Assembly (NCBI GenBank): GCA_000316135.1
Contig: JH993966.1
Location: 32,168-44,026, forward strand
From: Trachipleistophora hominis
Lineage: Eukaryota > Microsporidia > Pleistophoridae
Direction: 5' to 3'
DNA length: 11,859 bases
The notes under the pieces: model-generated
Databases searched by the model: none
Told to the model about the DNA's origin: nothing
The model's input: only the letters and a program-made list of their open reading frames with translations
Translations under genes and position numbers: made by a program
In this document: piece after piece, positions 1 to 8,050 of the stretch
How positions within the stretch are numbered: the stretch's first letter is position 1
Layout of the letters: each line of letters opens with the position of its first letter

Positions 1-1749
1 CGCAGCTAGTCTCATAATAAAATTAAAGTGTGTTTTCTTTTTGTTTTAGGATGTCAGAATTTAATTCTTCGTTAACTGTAAAAATTAACAAAGAATCTGT
101 TGGTCAGCAAAAGGCTAAAAATGTATTTTATTTTTCTAGCAGTTGCACGTTTTATTTTTAATGTCAATAAAAAGATAAATGGCAAGCTGATTGTATTAAT
201 ACTAAGGATAATACAGCAGAGTTAAGCTCCGCTTTCATAGAAACCTTATCGTTAATGTGTCAATAAAACGACTTATTAATCGGCAATAATCGATTAAATT
301 AAACTAGAGTGGCACAAAAAAGACCTTTACGTAAAAATAGGATGGCAGTAGACACAGCATGTTTTATAAAATTTCCGTTCAAATGGTTTTCCTTGTGGAT
401 GCACTTTAAAGGTTATCTGCGAATTATTTACGTGTATTTTTATAATTTATACGCCGCAAAAGAATGATTAGCAAACTGAAAATATTGCTCATTAGAGGAA
501 TAAGAGAGTACTAGATGTAAAAATAGGTTAAATTAAAGTATTATTGCGGTGAAAAAGACGGCAATTTATGTACAACGATTAATAAATATAACAATAGGTA
601 ATGTTGATAAACATGGTTCGGTCATTTTTGTGATCATAAAACAATCTTTAGTAGAAAGGCTGAAATCTCCAATTGTAACAAACAGTAAGAATGCCAATTC
701 TCATATTAAATAGAAGAAACAAAAAATTTGAACAAGTTTGACATTATCTTTGAAACCGATAAGCTGATCGACAAGTATTTTTAAGGAAGTAATATCCCAT
801 AACAATGGGTTGTTATTTGCAATCCTCCATACACACGTGCAAATAAGAAAGCTTTTATATGTTCTAAAGAATATTTGTAGGTTATATTGAACCATAACAC
901 GTTATAACCGCGAACCTGTGTTAGATCCTGGACACTAAATCATAGATTAAAGTTTATATTTGTTGAAATTACAACCAACACTCCTATTCCGATTCGTCTG
1001 TGATTTTTATTCGCTTTTCATATGATATTTACCGGAATGTCTAAAAAAAGCAACTGATAAAAATTTTGATATTTTGACGTTTAATTAGTATGAAAGGTAC
1101 GAGATTTCGTAGGTTAACGATCATTCGTTATGAAAAGAAAAATCTTAGAAAGGTTAAAAGACCAATATGTACTGTAAATTTGATTTCATTTGGTAACATT
1201 CCAAATCTACATAAATAAAAGCGTAGATAAACGTATTTTTGAACCATTTCCCTATTTTACAAGTTTAAAGCTTAATATTGTATTTAATCACACAATAAAT
1301 TATAACTGTTCTGTATTCTTATGTTCATCTGTTGTTTCACGTAGAGTACACAAGAAGAACTAATAAAATTTATTAAAAAAATATTATACGTAAAAGACAT
1401 GGCATATACCCAAACATACGCTCTAATCTCATTAAATTCTCGTAGAAAATTTGGTATAATTCACAATATGATTGACATTTCATGATTTATGATCAATTTT
1501 CGCGAAATGAAGAAAATTAAATAGCTTAATCACCAAATCAACACTTCAAAATGCTCTTAAAACGTCATATGTCAAATAACAAAATCGTGGCACTGAATTT
1601 GATAATATTGAACAAACCAACTAACAAACGTAGAATTACCATTCGTTATTAGGAAATTTTAAATGTCACTTACATTTTAATTGTGTTGTTTGGACCATTT
1701 TTACAGGATAGTATTGAGAGCTCAGTTATTTAACGAAACTGAATGTAAT
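1..1749. other. AT-rich spacer without a supported gene
   Basis: I find no convincing gene here. The sequence is AT-rich and broken by stops in all frames. Two short open frames stand out a little. One runs 51-161 on the plus strand, with 36 codons starting ATG TCA GAA; its ATG directly follows a T-rich tract ending TTTTAG. The other is a 64-codon minus-strand ORF at 701-895, rich in Phe, Ile and Leu, as A-rich DNA gives by chance. Neither has a CCC run close to its ATG, unlike the five starts called in this window. A TAG stop at 7-9 followed by AATAAA at 16-21 could be the end of a gene lying to the left, but the window is too short there to say. Confidence 0.6.
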
Positions 1750-1755
1750 CCCCCC
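1750..1755 (+). promoter_or_regulatory. CCC start signal of RPC25
   Basis: A run of six C lies in an otherwise AT-rich context, 10 bases before the ATG at 1766. C-runs of this kind just upstream of start codons are a known microsporidian gene signal. Four other gene starts in this window carry one at 0-5 bases, so this one is somewhat farther away than the rest. It supports 1766 as the true start. Confidence 0.65.
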
Positions 1756-1765
1756 GTTAAGATAA

Positions 1766-2293
1766 ATGTTTCGAACGATCCTAATAGAAGATAATATCAG
1801 TATTCTGCCAACGAGCAAAGATCACCTAACATCCTTATACACAGCCACGAACAAAAAATACACTAATAGAATCATACCCAATGAAGGTATCGGTATAAGA
1901 GTGAAAGAAATAAAAAAAATATACGGCAAAGAACTGGTTGAAGGCTGCTACACAGTCCATCTTGAATTCATTCTCATTACGTATAAGCTGTTCAAGGACG
2001 AAATCGTTGAAGCAACGATCTCCAAGCAAGATGAAAACGGAATATATTTGATGCATCCAATTGTAAATACGATTCATGTGAAAACGTTGTTTCCTGGAAC
2101 GGAGAAGAAATATTTTGTGATGAAGGATTCGCCTGAAAAGCATATGTGCTGGTGTTGGACATATAAAAATGACAATTTTTATTTTAAAAACGGACAATTC
2201 GTGAGGTGCAAGGTTGTTCATGTATCATATAATCCTTTTGTGGTCGAGGCACGGATGGACGATAACGGGCTGGGCCCGAAGGAATGGTGGTAG
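1766..2293 (+). CDS. RPC25: RNA polymerase III subunit RPC25/Rpc8 (Rpb7 family)
   Basis: A 175-residue protein of the Rpb7/RPC25 family, half of the stalk that with RPC17 projects from RNA polymerase III in the nucleus and aids initiation. The N-terminal half (about 1-80) fits the Rpb7 N-terminal domain, with the family signature KYTNRIIPNEGIGI around 31-44. The C-terminal half (about 81-175) fits the OB fold: an EIVEATISKQDENGI strand region at 79-93, a CWCW patch at 128-131 followed by FYF at 138-140, and a terminal GLGPKEWW. The C-terminal Gly-Leu...Trp-Trp ending is typical of the Pol III paralogue and argues against Rpb7 (Pol II) or Rpa43 (Pol I). Yeast Rpc25 is about 210 residues; the difference here is mostly the missing charged insert before the Trp-Trp end. 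The ATG follows the C-run at 1750-1755. The frame is intact and ends in TAG. Confidence 0.9.
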   Translation: MFRTILIEDNISILPTSKDHLTSLYTATNKKYTNRIIPNEGIGIRVKEIKKIYGKELVEGCYTVHLEFILITYKLFKDEIVEATISKQDENGIYLMHPIVNTIHVKTLFPGTEKKYFVMKDSPEKHMCWCWTYKNDNFYFKNGQFVRCKVVHVSYNPFVVEARMDDNGLGPKEWW

Positions 2294-2333
2294 AAGCAAT
2301 CATGATGGCACGTGGGAGTGGATGGAAGCATTT

Positions 2334-2389
2334 AATAAATTAAAAACGGCCGATTTATCAATTTTTTTGTAAATTTGACTCTTAATAAA
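2334..2389 (+). terminator. Polyadenylation-type signals after RPC25
   Basis: Two AATAAA hexamers lie at 2334-2339 and 2384-2389, 40 and 90 bases after the RPC25 stop. They are candidate 3'-end processing signals. AATAAA is common by chance in such AT-rich DNA, so only the position close behind a gene gives it weight. Confidence 0.35.
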
Positions 2390-4035
2390 TCGTTTTTATT
2401 CGTTAGTATCACAAAGTGGTGAAAAACACGAATGGAGAAAAATATAGATTGTTAGGAAAAACACGGAAGTGAAATAATTTATGTTGTTATTAGACATTCT
2501 TTGGTAGAAAAGAAATAACAATGCACAAAATACAATGTTATAGATCAACAGAAAACAATCAGAGGATGCACTTCGTTAGTTATTGGTATTTTAAAGGTAA
2601 CAACGTATTTTATGAAGAATTTATTAACAACTGGCAAATCTATGGAATCATAATTGACATATTACGTTGGCGGTAGTTGAGTAAAATCTTAATTATGAGC
2701 TTAGATTATGTTGCGAGGTAATACTTGGGCAATAAGAGGTGCATAGAATTATCTAATTTTGATTAGTAAAGTATCATTGAAAAGGAATATCTGTAATAAT
2801 CTGTCTAAAACCACTGTAAAAAGCTTGATTGATCATGATGTGTTTTCTATGTTGAATCTAAAGTGTAATAAAAGCCAAGAGACGTAACAATGAATATAAT
2901 CGTACCTTCTACAATAAATTCTTGATAAATTTAAATTTGTGCAGTGTAATAAGAACGTTGAACAAGTATTAGACGATCACAACCACACACAAGACCTTGA
3001 TTCGGTAAAACATAATACTTGATGGTTGTTAAAACACGATTTATTTGATTCGAGGAGAATACATAGATTTAACAATGAGAATTAAACAGTTTATAAAACA
3101 AATTATAAAATTGCAGCACGTTCTAGTACTTGTTGGGCAGAGACTGATACTCTTTCTAAAGAAATTTGAATTACATGCAGAAGAACTTAACAATTAAAAG
3201 TTTAGCATAGAAGTCATACATTGATCACACTATGTAAAGACAAGTGACAAGAATATATTTCAATATTTCTTCATTGATGTATGCTGATTCATGTGCAGGT
3301 GGGTAAAATCGTTCGGTGTAAGTTTGATGAGAAGTACACCGCTAATTCATTTCATACTAGATCAAGACGATGATTTGAAGGACAAAAAATGTTGATTGGT
3401 AATGAAGAGTGTTAAACGACGAATAGAATTGTAAATATTGTACCCATCACCATCAGAAGAATATTTAAAAGACAATGATAGTCAGGAATTTACCATCTAT
3501 CGAAATACCATGCAGTCAGAATAACATAACTATATAAATATGTCATCAGCTATGCTAAACACTATATTTAAGATCGTTTTGAGCCGCACAAAAGTCTTTT
3601 TTTGACTGCTTACCCAATTAGATTCCTATGTACACCACAAGAAAGTTTATTTGAATAAACTCATCAAGAATCAAAGGCCATGGCTATTTTAATTTTAGCG
3701 AACAAAAAAAACGTGTGCATGGTAATTGCAAAATAAAATTTATTATTAAAGAAATCCCTGTAATTTAGATGTGATATAAGTGGTAATTAATTTTTTTTGC
3801 AATAATTAACTTTTTCCTAGAACCCGCAGAAATAGCAATTTATATTTAATATTCACGTGGACGAGATTAAAAACGTTCTCTAAAAAGTTTCATGAAAGAA
3901 GCGATAAAGGCAATTCTAAGAACAGTGAACTCCCCTAAAAAAACGTAGAGTGGTATTTAATCACGCACATCATCCCATAAGGCAATTAAAAATAATAACG
4001 CGCATGCATCTGTGTCGGATTAAACGACAGAAGGC
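2390..4035. other. Convergent AT-rich spacer between RPC25 and the capping triphosphatase
   Basis: About 1.6 kb separates two converging genes. No ORF of 60 codons or more is present. Short plus-strand frames that look faintly protein-like occur at about 3300-3400 and at 3435-3524 (29 codons with an acidic, polar composition). They lack ATG starts or CCC signals and may be decayed coding DNA or chance. I see no RNA gene, tandem repeat or long inverted repeat. Confidence 0.6.
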
Positions 4036-4666
4036 TCATTGCAGATTCAAAAAAGCTAAATTAAACGCAACATCAACGAAAGCATCCAAGTTAGAGTTTA
4101 CATCAACAAGCTCCACCTCAATCTCATAACTGACCTGATTTGTTGATTTTGTAATCGTAAAATCAAAACGAGTACTATCCACAATGAAGCTCTCACGCTC
4201 TCTTTCTCGCCTGTATGTGGACGCCTTTATTACATTAGTGACCGGTATTTCTCGAGATAAGGCAATCCTAAGATCATAAACAGCGTTCGGAATAAAAACA
4301 TCATATAGAGCAACTCGCTCTTTTCTAATTGTGGTCGTTTTACCATTTGAAAGCGTTGTTCTCAGTCCTTTATAGAAGCTCACGCTGTCTTTCTGTACAG
4401 AACCGGTCTCATTCTTAAATAAATCTTTGATTTCTGTGAAATAGTTTAGTGCGACACCCGTTTTAAATTTTGTATCGTGCGAAGGCTCTAATATTACCGG
4501 ATGAAAAGTGTTGAGCCGTAGTCTTTCGTTTGTAAATACTTCTGTTAAGCTGCCGAGCCGTGCTTCAATTTCTAAATTATCCTTGTTTTGAATGTTTAGC
4601 TTGGATGAGAGCAGACTTTTTGAGCTCAAATGCGAATGTTTTACTTAGCTCGGGAGGAAGAGGCAT
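4036..4666 (-). CDS. CET1: Cet1-type mRNA 5'-triphosphatase, with an apparent frame break near the start
   Basis: The metal-dependent RNA triphosphatase of fungal and microsporidian mRNA capping removes the gamma phosphate of nascent Pol II transcripts before guanylylation. The main frame (4036-4629, 197 codons) has the tunnel-family motifs. Motif A is LEIEARLG (residues 19-26, metal-binding Glu20 and Glu22). A basic strand RKERVALYD (102-110) leads into YDLRIALSREIPV (118-130), and motif C is YEIEVEL (168-174, Glu169/171/173). This frame contains no ATG at all: it opens with TTG at 4629 after an upstream in-frame TAA. An ATG at 4666 directly follows GGCCC, the start signal of this genome, and reads MPLPPELSKTFAFEL in a frame one base off. 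Skipping one base in the five-A run (4617-4621) joins the two into about 209 residues, close to the short microsporidian enzymes. A sequencing indel, a true +1 shift, or a fresh mutation would each explain it; no GT-AG intron I tried restores the frame. Confidence 0.88.
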
Positions 4667-4669
4667 GGG
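4667..4669 (-). promoter_or_regulatory. CCC start signal abutting the capping triphosphatase ATG
   Basis: On the minus strand the sequence reads AATAAAATAAGGCGGCCC immediately before the ATG at 4666. An A-rich stretch followed by CCC matches the arrangement at other starts here. It is the main reason for choosing 4666 over the TTG at 4629, even though 4666 lies in a different frame from the conserved core. Confidence 0.55.
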
Positions 4670-5013
4670 CCGCCTTATTTTATTTTTTTTATTTCCAGAC
4701 GGAACTGCAAAATATACGCAAAGCCGTTCATACCACGTTTTATTTTAACTCATCACTTCCAAGCAGCACGTTTTCAGCTGCCATTAACCAAGCCTTTCAC
4801 TTTTTAAAACATTTATAATTCTCATTTGTTAACCATTTTATATCAAGAACATAAAGTTCATCAGTGGTAAAACTACACAGAAGTTCATTATCGTATCATA
4901 TTACGTTAATAATATCATTCTAAATACTTTTTTCTGAAGATTAAAAGACCCTTTCTAAGTCAAACCACCATCATAACACGTATTTCTACAAAAATGACGT
5001 AGTAAATTTACAG
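4670..5013. other. Spacer with a GC-raised patch upstream of the capping triphosphatase
   Basis: The first 130 bases (4670-4800) are clearly richer in GC than other spacers. A 62-codon plus-strand ORF (4630-4818, ATG start) crosses the whole patch but has no CCC signal, overlaps the 5' end of the minus-strand gene and matches nothing I recognise. On the minus strand the patch breaks into short frames (for example ATG GCA GCT GAA AAC at 4782 downward, 14 codons). It may be leftover coding sequence. The rest (4801-5013) is plain AT-rich DNA. Confidence 0.4.
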
Positions 5014-5016
5014 TTA

Positions 5017-5026
5017 TTTATTTATT
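5017..5026 (-). terminator. Overlapping AATAAA signals behind the small coiled-coil ORF
   Basis: On the minus strand two overlapping AATAAA hexamers (AATAAATAAA) occur about 65 bases after the TAG of the 46-codon ORF. They are a plausible 3'-end signal, though weak on their own in AT-rich DNA. Confidence 0.3.
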
Positions 5027-5090
5027 CGTACTATAAGTTAAAACGGTATTCTTTCTCCATTCTTGTTTTGTTATCAAAAGAGCTAATCCT

Positions 5091-5231
5091 CTAAAACGAT
5101 TTTTTCGATTCATCAGCAGCCGATTTTTCCGCAGTACGCAGTTCTTCAATTTCTAACACGCATTTGTCGATCTCTTGTTTAATCTTTTTTTGCAATTTGT
5201 TAATACGCCGTATTATCTGCTCATTTTCCAT
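5091..5231 (-). CDS. Small coiled-coil protein, 46 residues, unrecognised
   Basis: A 46-codon ORF, ATG at 5231 and TAG at 5091-5093. The product is highly charged and almost wholly suited to one amphipathic helix or coiled coil: it begins MENEQIIRRINKLQKKIKQE, continues with a Glu/Leu-rich stretch (LEIEELRTAEKS at 26-37) and ends KKSF. It has no signal peptide, membrane segment or metal-binding pattern. Support for a real gene comes from its GC content, which is higher than the flanks, from CCC five bases before the ATG, from a TATAAATA box 23 bases upstream, and from AATAAA signals downstream. Size and helix pattern would suit a small subunit of a larger assembly (kinetochore, tubulin cofactor or similar), but I cannot name a family. 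It lies about 420 bases from the 5' end of the capping gene on the same strand. An exon of a larger split gene is possible; I see no flanking exon. Confidence 0.55.
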   Translation of the reverse strand: MENEQIIRRINKLQKKIKQEIDKCVLEIEELRTAEKSAADESKKSF

Positions 5232-5236
5232 TCTAT

Positions 5237-5239
5237 GGG
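5237..5239 (-). promoter_or_regulatory. CCC start signal of the small coiled-coil ORF
   Basis: The minus strand reads AGCCCATAGAATGG, placing CCC five bases before the ATG at 5231. This is the same spacing range as at CIA2 and ISWI (3-4 bases) and is the main reason to treat the 46-codon ORF as a gene. Confidence 0.5.
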
Positions 5240-5254
5240 CTGTTCATCACCGCA

Positions 5255-5262
5255 TATTTATA
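5255..5262 (-). promoter_or_regulatory. TATA-like box of the small coiled-coil ORF
   Basis: TATAAATA on the minus strand, 23 bases upstream of the ATG and 15 upstream of the CCC. Microsporidian genes tend to have very short 5' leaders, so this spacing is reasonable. TATA-like strings are frequent in AT-rich DNA, hence moderate confidence. Confidence 0.35.
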
Positions 5263-5263
5263 C

Positions 5264-6709
5264 CTGTGAAACATTGAGAATTATTCTGAATAGATTATTA
5301 GAACAATAGAAAAGGTACGTAAAATCATTATAAAAGGTACAGTCTTATCTTTTTAATTGATTTCTTAAGTTAGGTGGAACTAACATATCAATAAACGTAG
5401 ATAATCTAGTTTTAGCAAGTATTTACGTATTTTAGCAAGAAAAAATGAAAAAAATTATTAGTTGGTCTTACTGTGCTATAAAGAAAATGATGAAAATATG
5501 AATTGTAAGGTGGTGTATCATTTTTCGTTGGTTGAAGCGATAAATCTAAAATTAAACACAAACTGATCAAAAGGTTTTATAACGAAAGTGATAACCCGAT
5601 GATATTACTTATATGATATGATGCGATGAATGAGTAAACAAAAACACGTATAATAAAAAACCAAGGCTTATAATTAGCGGTAATACAAATTATGATCAAT
5701 TTAGAATCAGCACCTATTTGTAAATGAAAATGATAATCTTAGTATAAGTACAGGTTATAATTAGCGTATGAGTTGATATTTACATCATGAACCTTTTTAA
5801 CGAATATTGGCATCTAACCGGTAAAAGGTGTAATCACATATAACAAGACGATGACGTGCTAGAAAAGTTAAAAGAATGTTAAAATACGTAAATAAAGTAA
5901 CAGAGAATACGTGTTGAAATGTTTTATTTCAAACAGACCATTATGCTCATTATAATTGTATTACTATTTAGGGCAGAGTATAAAATGTTTAATCGTGATA
6001 ATGGTAGAAAATAAATTATAGAGGCTTAAAACGCAGAAAATGTGGAAGTAATCTCGTAATATTTAGGGTATTTATGATTGGTACGGATAAAAACCAGCAC
6101 CACAGGTAAAAAACTTAGTGTATAAATAGGTTAATAGAGGATAAATTTAGTATAATAAATAGTTGCAATATTATGGTAGTTAAATAAGAAGGATGTTAAA
6201 TGCAAACTACTATTTTTGACACATTCTAATACACAAATGGTACTTTATACTGGTATTGGTTGTATTTGATGGTTTTAAAGGTGGATGAATTTGATATTTT
6301 TACAAGCTTAAAAAATATAAAAGTAAAGTACAAGAAAAGGTAAACCATGTAAAATGGTATACTTAAGAGGAAAAAACCATAATATACGTTGCTTTTTTGA
6401 TTTGAAAAAACGTAGGGAATTATTAAAATAGGCAATGGTTTCACAACTTAACGGTCCTAAGAGTTTTCATTTATGTTTAGCCTGCCAAAAAGTGGTTTAT
6501 TATTATAGAGACGTTAAAATTTTTAAATAAATTTTATGGAACAAATTCCGATTTGGTAAATATGTAATATATCAAACGCTGTTTAAGTAAAGTTAAAAGG
6601 TAATTACGCCCTTTAATATGCAATTTAGGAACAATAAATTGTTTTAGGTTAAATATTTTATATTTAGCATTCTTTTTTAAAAATTCTGCCTAACAGTACA
6701 TATACCAGG
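5264..6709. other. AT-rich spacer without a supported gene
   Basis: About 1.45 kb of low-GC DNA with no usable ORF. The only frame above 60 codons (6226-6444, minus) opens with GTG and encodes a Phe/Tyr/Ile/Leu-rich string, as expected when A-rich DNA is read backwards. A short direct repeat, TTATAATTAGCG, occurs at about 5668 and again about 85 bases later. I see no tRNA boxes or stable hairpins. Confidence 0.6.
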
Positions 6710-6971
6710 ATGTCATGTGACCGAAAAGGAATATATGCGTATACTGCACCGTATCACTGTCTATTTATGTTGACATGTCATGATTTTGCAGTTCTGAGTG
6801 TTTTATCTTTCAAACTATTTTCGTGTTTAGTAGCAAAACTGGTAATTAGGCCATTTCGATGCAATTCTTTTGGAACTATGAGTACAAACCGGGAAAAACC
6901 TTTTGTTGGTGTAAGCGATGCCCAGACAGCTCATGTTTCAATATGCTCATCAAATTTTGTAAAATATGATA
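6710..6971. other. GC-raised region before CIA2 with overlapping frames on both strands
   Basis: Composition rises towards gene-like values about 270 bases before CIA2. On the plus strand an ORF starting ATG TCA TGT GAC (6710-7018) runs 102 codons and overlaps CIA2 in another frame. On the minus strand 50 codons (6778-6930) are open without an ATG and include FVLIVPKELHRNGL. Neither has a CCC signal or a family I can name with confidence. Decayed coding DNA is the simplest reading; a plus-strand gene overlapping CIA2 is unlikely. Confidence 0.35.
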
Positions 6972-6974
6972 CCC
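6972..6974 (+). promoter_or_regulatory. CCC start signal of CIA2
   Basis: The sequence GATACCCTAG runs directly into the ATG at 6978, with CCC three bases before it. It fixes the start at MNREPELFES, which is also the first ATG that gives a family-sized product. Confidence 0.6.
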
Positions 6975-6977
6975 TAG

Positions 6978-7439
6978 ATGAACCGCGAACCAGAACTATT
7001 CGAATCAGCCGTTCCTGAGTGTACCGAGCAATTCGATCCAAACAAATTAACCAAAGGAATGGTGTTTGAGTTGATAAGACATATAAAAGATCCTGAACAC
7101 CCGTACTCCCTGGAGATATTGAACGTGGTAAATTTGGATAGTATAGAAATAAAGGAAATATCGACCACGTATGGAAAAAATTTGCAGCAGGTCGTTGTGC
7201 ACTTCCAGCCGACAATTCCTCACTGTTCAATGGCGGCTATCATAGGCCTGTGCATCTTCTACGTGCTGAAAGCACGGCTTGATACTTTTTGGATCCGAGT
7301 GCAAATTGCTGAGGACACGCATGTAAACTGGAAAACGATAAACAAGCAGTTGGATGATAAAGATAGAACAAATGCTGCGTTTGAGAATACGTCCATTTTA
7401 AACCTGATCGGTGATTGTATAGGACCGTGCAGCGTATAG
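6978..7439 (+). CDS. CIA2: MIP18-family cytosolic Fe-S assembly factor CIA2
   Basis: A 153-residue MIP18/FAM96 (DUF59) protein. The family forms the CIA targeting complex with Cia1 and Met18/MMS19, which delivers 4Fe-4S clusters to cytosolic and nuclear apoproteins such as DNA polymerases and helicases. Conserved blocks are in order: ELIRHIKDPEHPYSLEILNVV (31-51), the hallmark FQPTIPHCSMAAIIGLCI (76-93) with the reactive Cys83, and THVNWKTINKQLDDKDRTNAAFENTSIL (114-141). Length equals the conserved core; the variable N-terminal extension of yeast Cia2 is missing, as in animal CIAO2B where it is short. A Tyr-Gly-Lys insert at about 62-70 separates the first and second blocks. Function fits a lineage with reduced mitosomes that still needs cytosolic Fe-S delivery. 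The frame is intact and ends in TAG. I am very sure of the family. Confidence 0.95.
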   Translation: MNREPELFESAVPECTEQFDPNKLTKGMVFELIRHIKDPEHPYSLEILNVVNLDSIEIKEISTTYGKNLQQVVVHFQPTIPHCSMAAIIGLCIFYVLKARLDTFWIRVQIAEDTHVNWKTINKQLDDKDRTNAAFENTSILNLIGDCIGPCSV

Positions 7440-7778
7440 GTGCCGTTATAAAATTACGACACGGACGTGTTGCGTCTACGACCTGATAATGGCGGCCTTC
7501 TCGACCATTAATGGTGGTTGCGTATGACAATGCCCGTTCCTTATCTGACGAGCAAGTCGTTATACGCCGTATCTTCAAAAACGTACCTGATAAGTGCAAT
7601 AACTCTACAAAAATAAATTCAATTAAACCAAAATGCTTTTTTCATGAACACATTCCTTTTCTAGGAGTGTTGCACTGCAGTCTCCGGCATTTATGTCTCT
7701 TAGTCTGGTCATGTCAATATTTAAACACGAAGCCGTGCAAAAGCGATTTATCCACAAAAGGCAAACTGATAAAAATTT
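7440..7778. other. GC-raised gap between CIA2 and the relic, frames broken
   Basis: Composition is more gene-like than in the other spacers but no frame is convincingly intact. A plus-strand ORF (7511-7804, 97 codons, ATG GTG GTT) lacks a CCC signal and is Cys/Ser/Leu-rich without a recognisable pattern. On the minus strand, coding-like pieces follow the relic called at 7779-7946 in shifting frames: MKIFISLPFVDKSLLHGFVF just after its stop, then about 32 codons ending HEKSILV, and IALIRYVFEDTAYNDLLVR near 7600-7545. This suggests the decayed gene continued leftwards. AATAAA at 7612-7617 could serve CIA2. Confidence 0.4.
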
Positions 7779-7946
7779 TCATAGCAGCTGTTCCGATCCT
7801 GTAAACAGCAAAAAATAGCAGTCTGGTCTCATAGCACGCATGTGCACGTATTCGTCCATTTTTTCATTTTCTCGTTTGTAAGTGTAAAACGCCCCGTAAC
7901 ACGATCCGGCATCGTCAAGGCGGTCCAAAACAGCCCAATCAGCAGT
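7779..7946 (-). pseudogene. Broken gene fragment, weakly like a family X DNA polymerase
   Basis: Fifty-five codons are open on the minus strand between TAA (7947-7949) and TGA (7779-7781), with no ATG near the beginning. Seven more codons starting ATG TTG GCG precede the TAA in the same frame. The composition is protein-like and not A-rich: ADWAVLDRLDDAGSCYGAF, then YKRENEKMDEYVHMRAM, then CYFLLFTGSEQLL. The order Leu-rich helix, Gly, then (R/K)-x-D and, 16 residues on, LLFTGS recalls the palm of Pol beta/lambda-type polymerases, where R-x-D carries the third catalytic Asp and L-(L)-x-(F/W)TGS follows at the same distance. The upstream palm with its DxD pair is missing because ISWI begins just to the right. 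A frame change at the TGA would continue into similar residues. It is a remnant rather than a working gene; the family label is an inference from a short pattern. Confidence 0.4.
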
Positions 7947-8050
7947 TTAACAGTAAAAAGGCGCCAACATCAAAATTAATGTAAAATAGCCTCGTAATCA
8001 GCATCTCAAACATTAAACAATATTTAAATTATTTTTGAATTCGTGATATA

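Noticed and set aside
215..240. AGTTAAGCTCCGC, resembling the 5S rRNA internal box
   Set aside because: No matching stems or other conserved 5S segments on either side.
1835..2221. 128-codon minus-strand ORF
   Set aside because: It lies wholly antisense to the intact RPC25 gene, has no recognisable pattern, and follows the codon shadow of that gene.
4600..4644. Short GT-AG intron at the 5' end of the capping gene
   Set aside because: GT at 4644 paired with AG ends at 4625, 4616 or 4600 gives 20, 29 or 45 bases; none restores the frame (one more than a multiple of three is needed), and there is no microsporidian-type branch motif.
4645..4690. tRNA-like box A string TAGCTCGGGAGG
   Set aside because: The D-arm would mispair and no box B follows at a tRNA distance.
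4630..4818. 62-codon plus-strand ORF as a gene
   Set aside because: No start signal, overlaps the 5' end of the capping gene, includes a T-tract giving FYFFYF, and I know no related protein. Kept only as a finding about the GC patch.
6226..6444. 72-codon hydrophobic minus-strand ORF, possible membrane protein
   Set aside because: It starts with GTG, and its Phe/Tyr/Ile/Leu strings are what A-rich DNA gives when read backwards.
6931..7230. 99-codon minus-strand ORF across the CIA2 start
   Set aside because: Antisense shadow of CIA2; no CCC signal and no family pattern.
7240..7599. 119-codon minus-strand ORF
   Set aside because: It opens with TTG, overlaps CIA2 antisense for most of its useful length, and shows no domain. 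Its right part may belong to the decayed region already reported.
7511..7804. 97-codon plus-strand ORF between CIA2 and ISWI
   Set aside because: No CCC near the ATG, Cys/Ser/Leu-rich without conserved blocks, and the opposite strand looks more protein-like.
7950..7968. Minus-strand GCCTTTTTAC, near the U5 snRNA loop; also CACCTTTTAC near 5825
   Set aside because: One base too many (or one mismatch), with no flanking stem and no Sm-type site.
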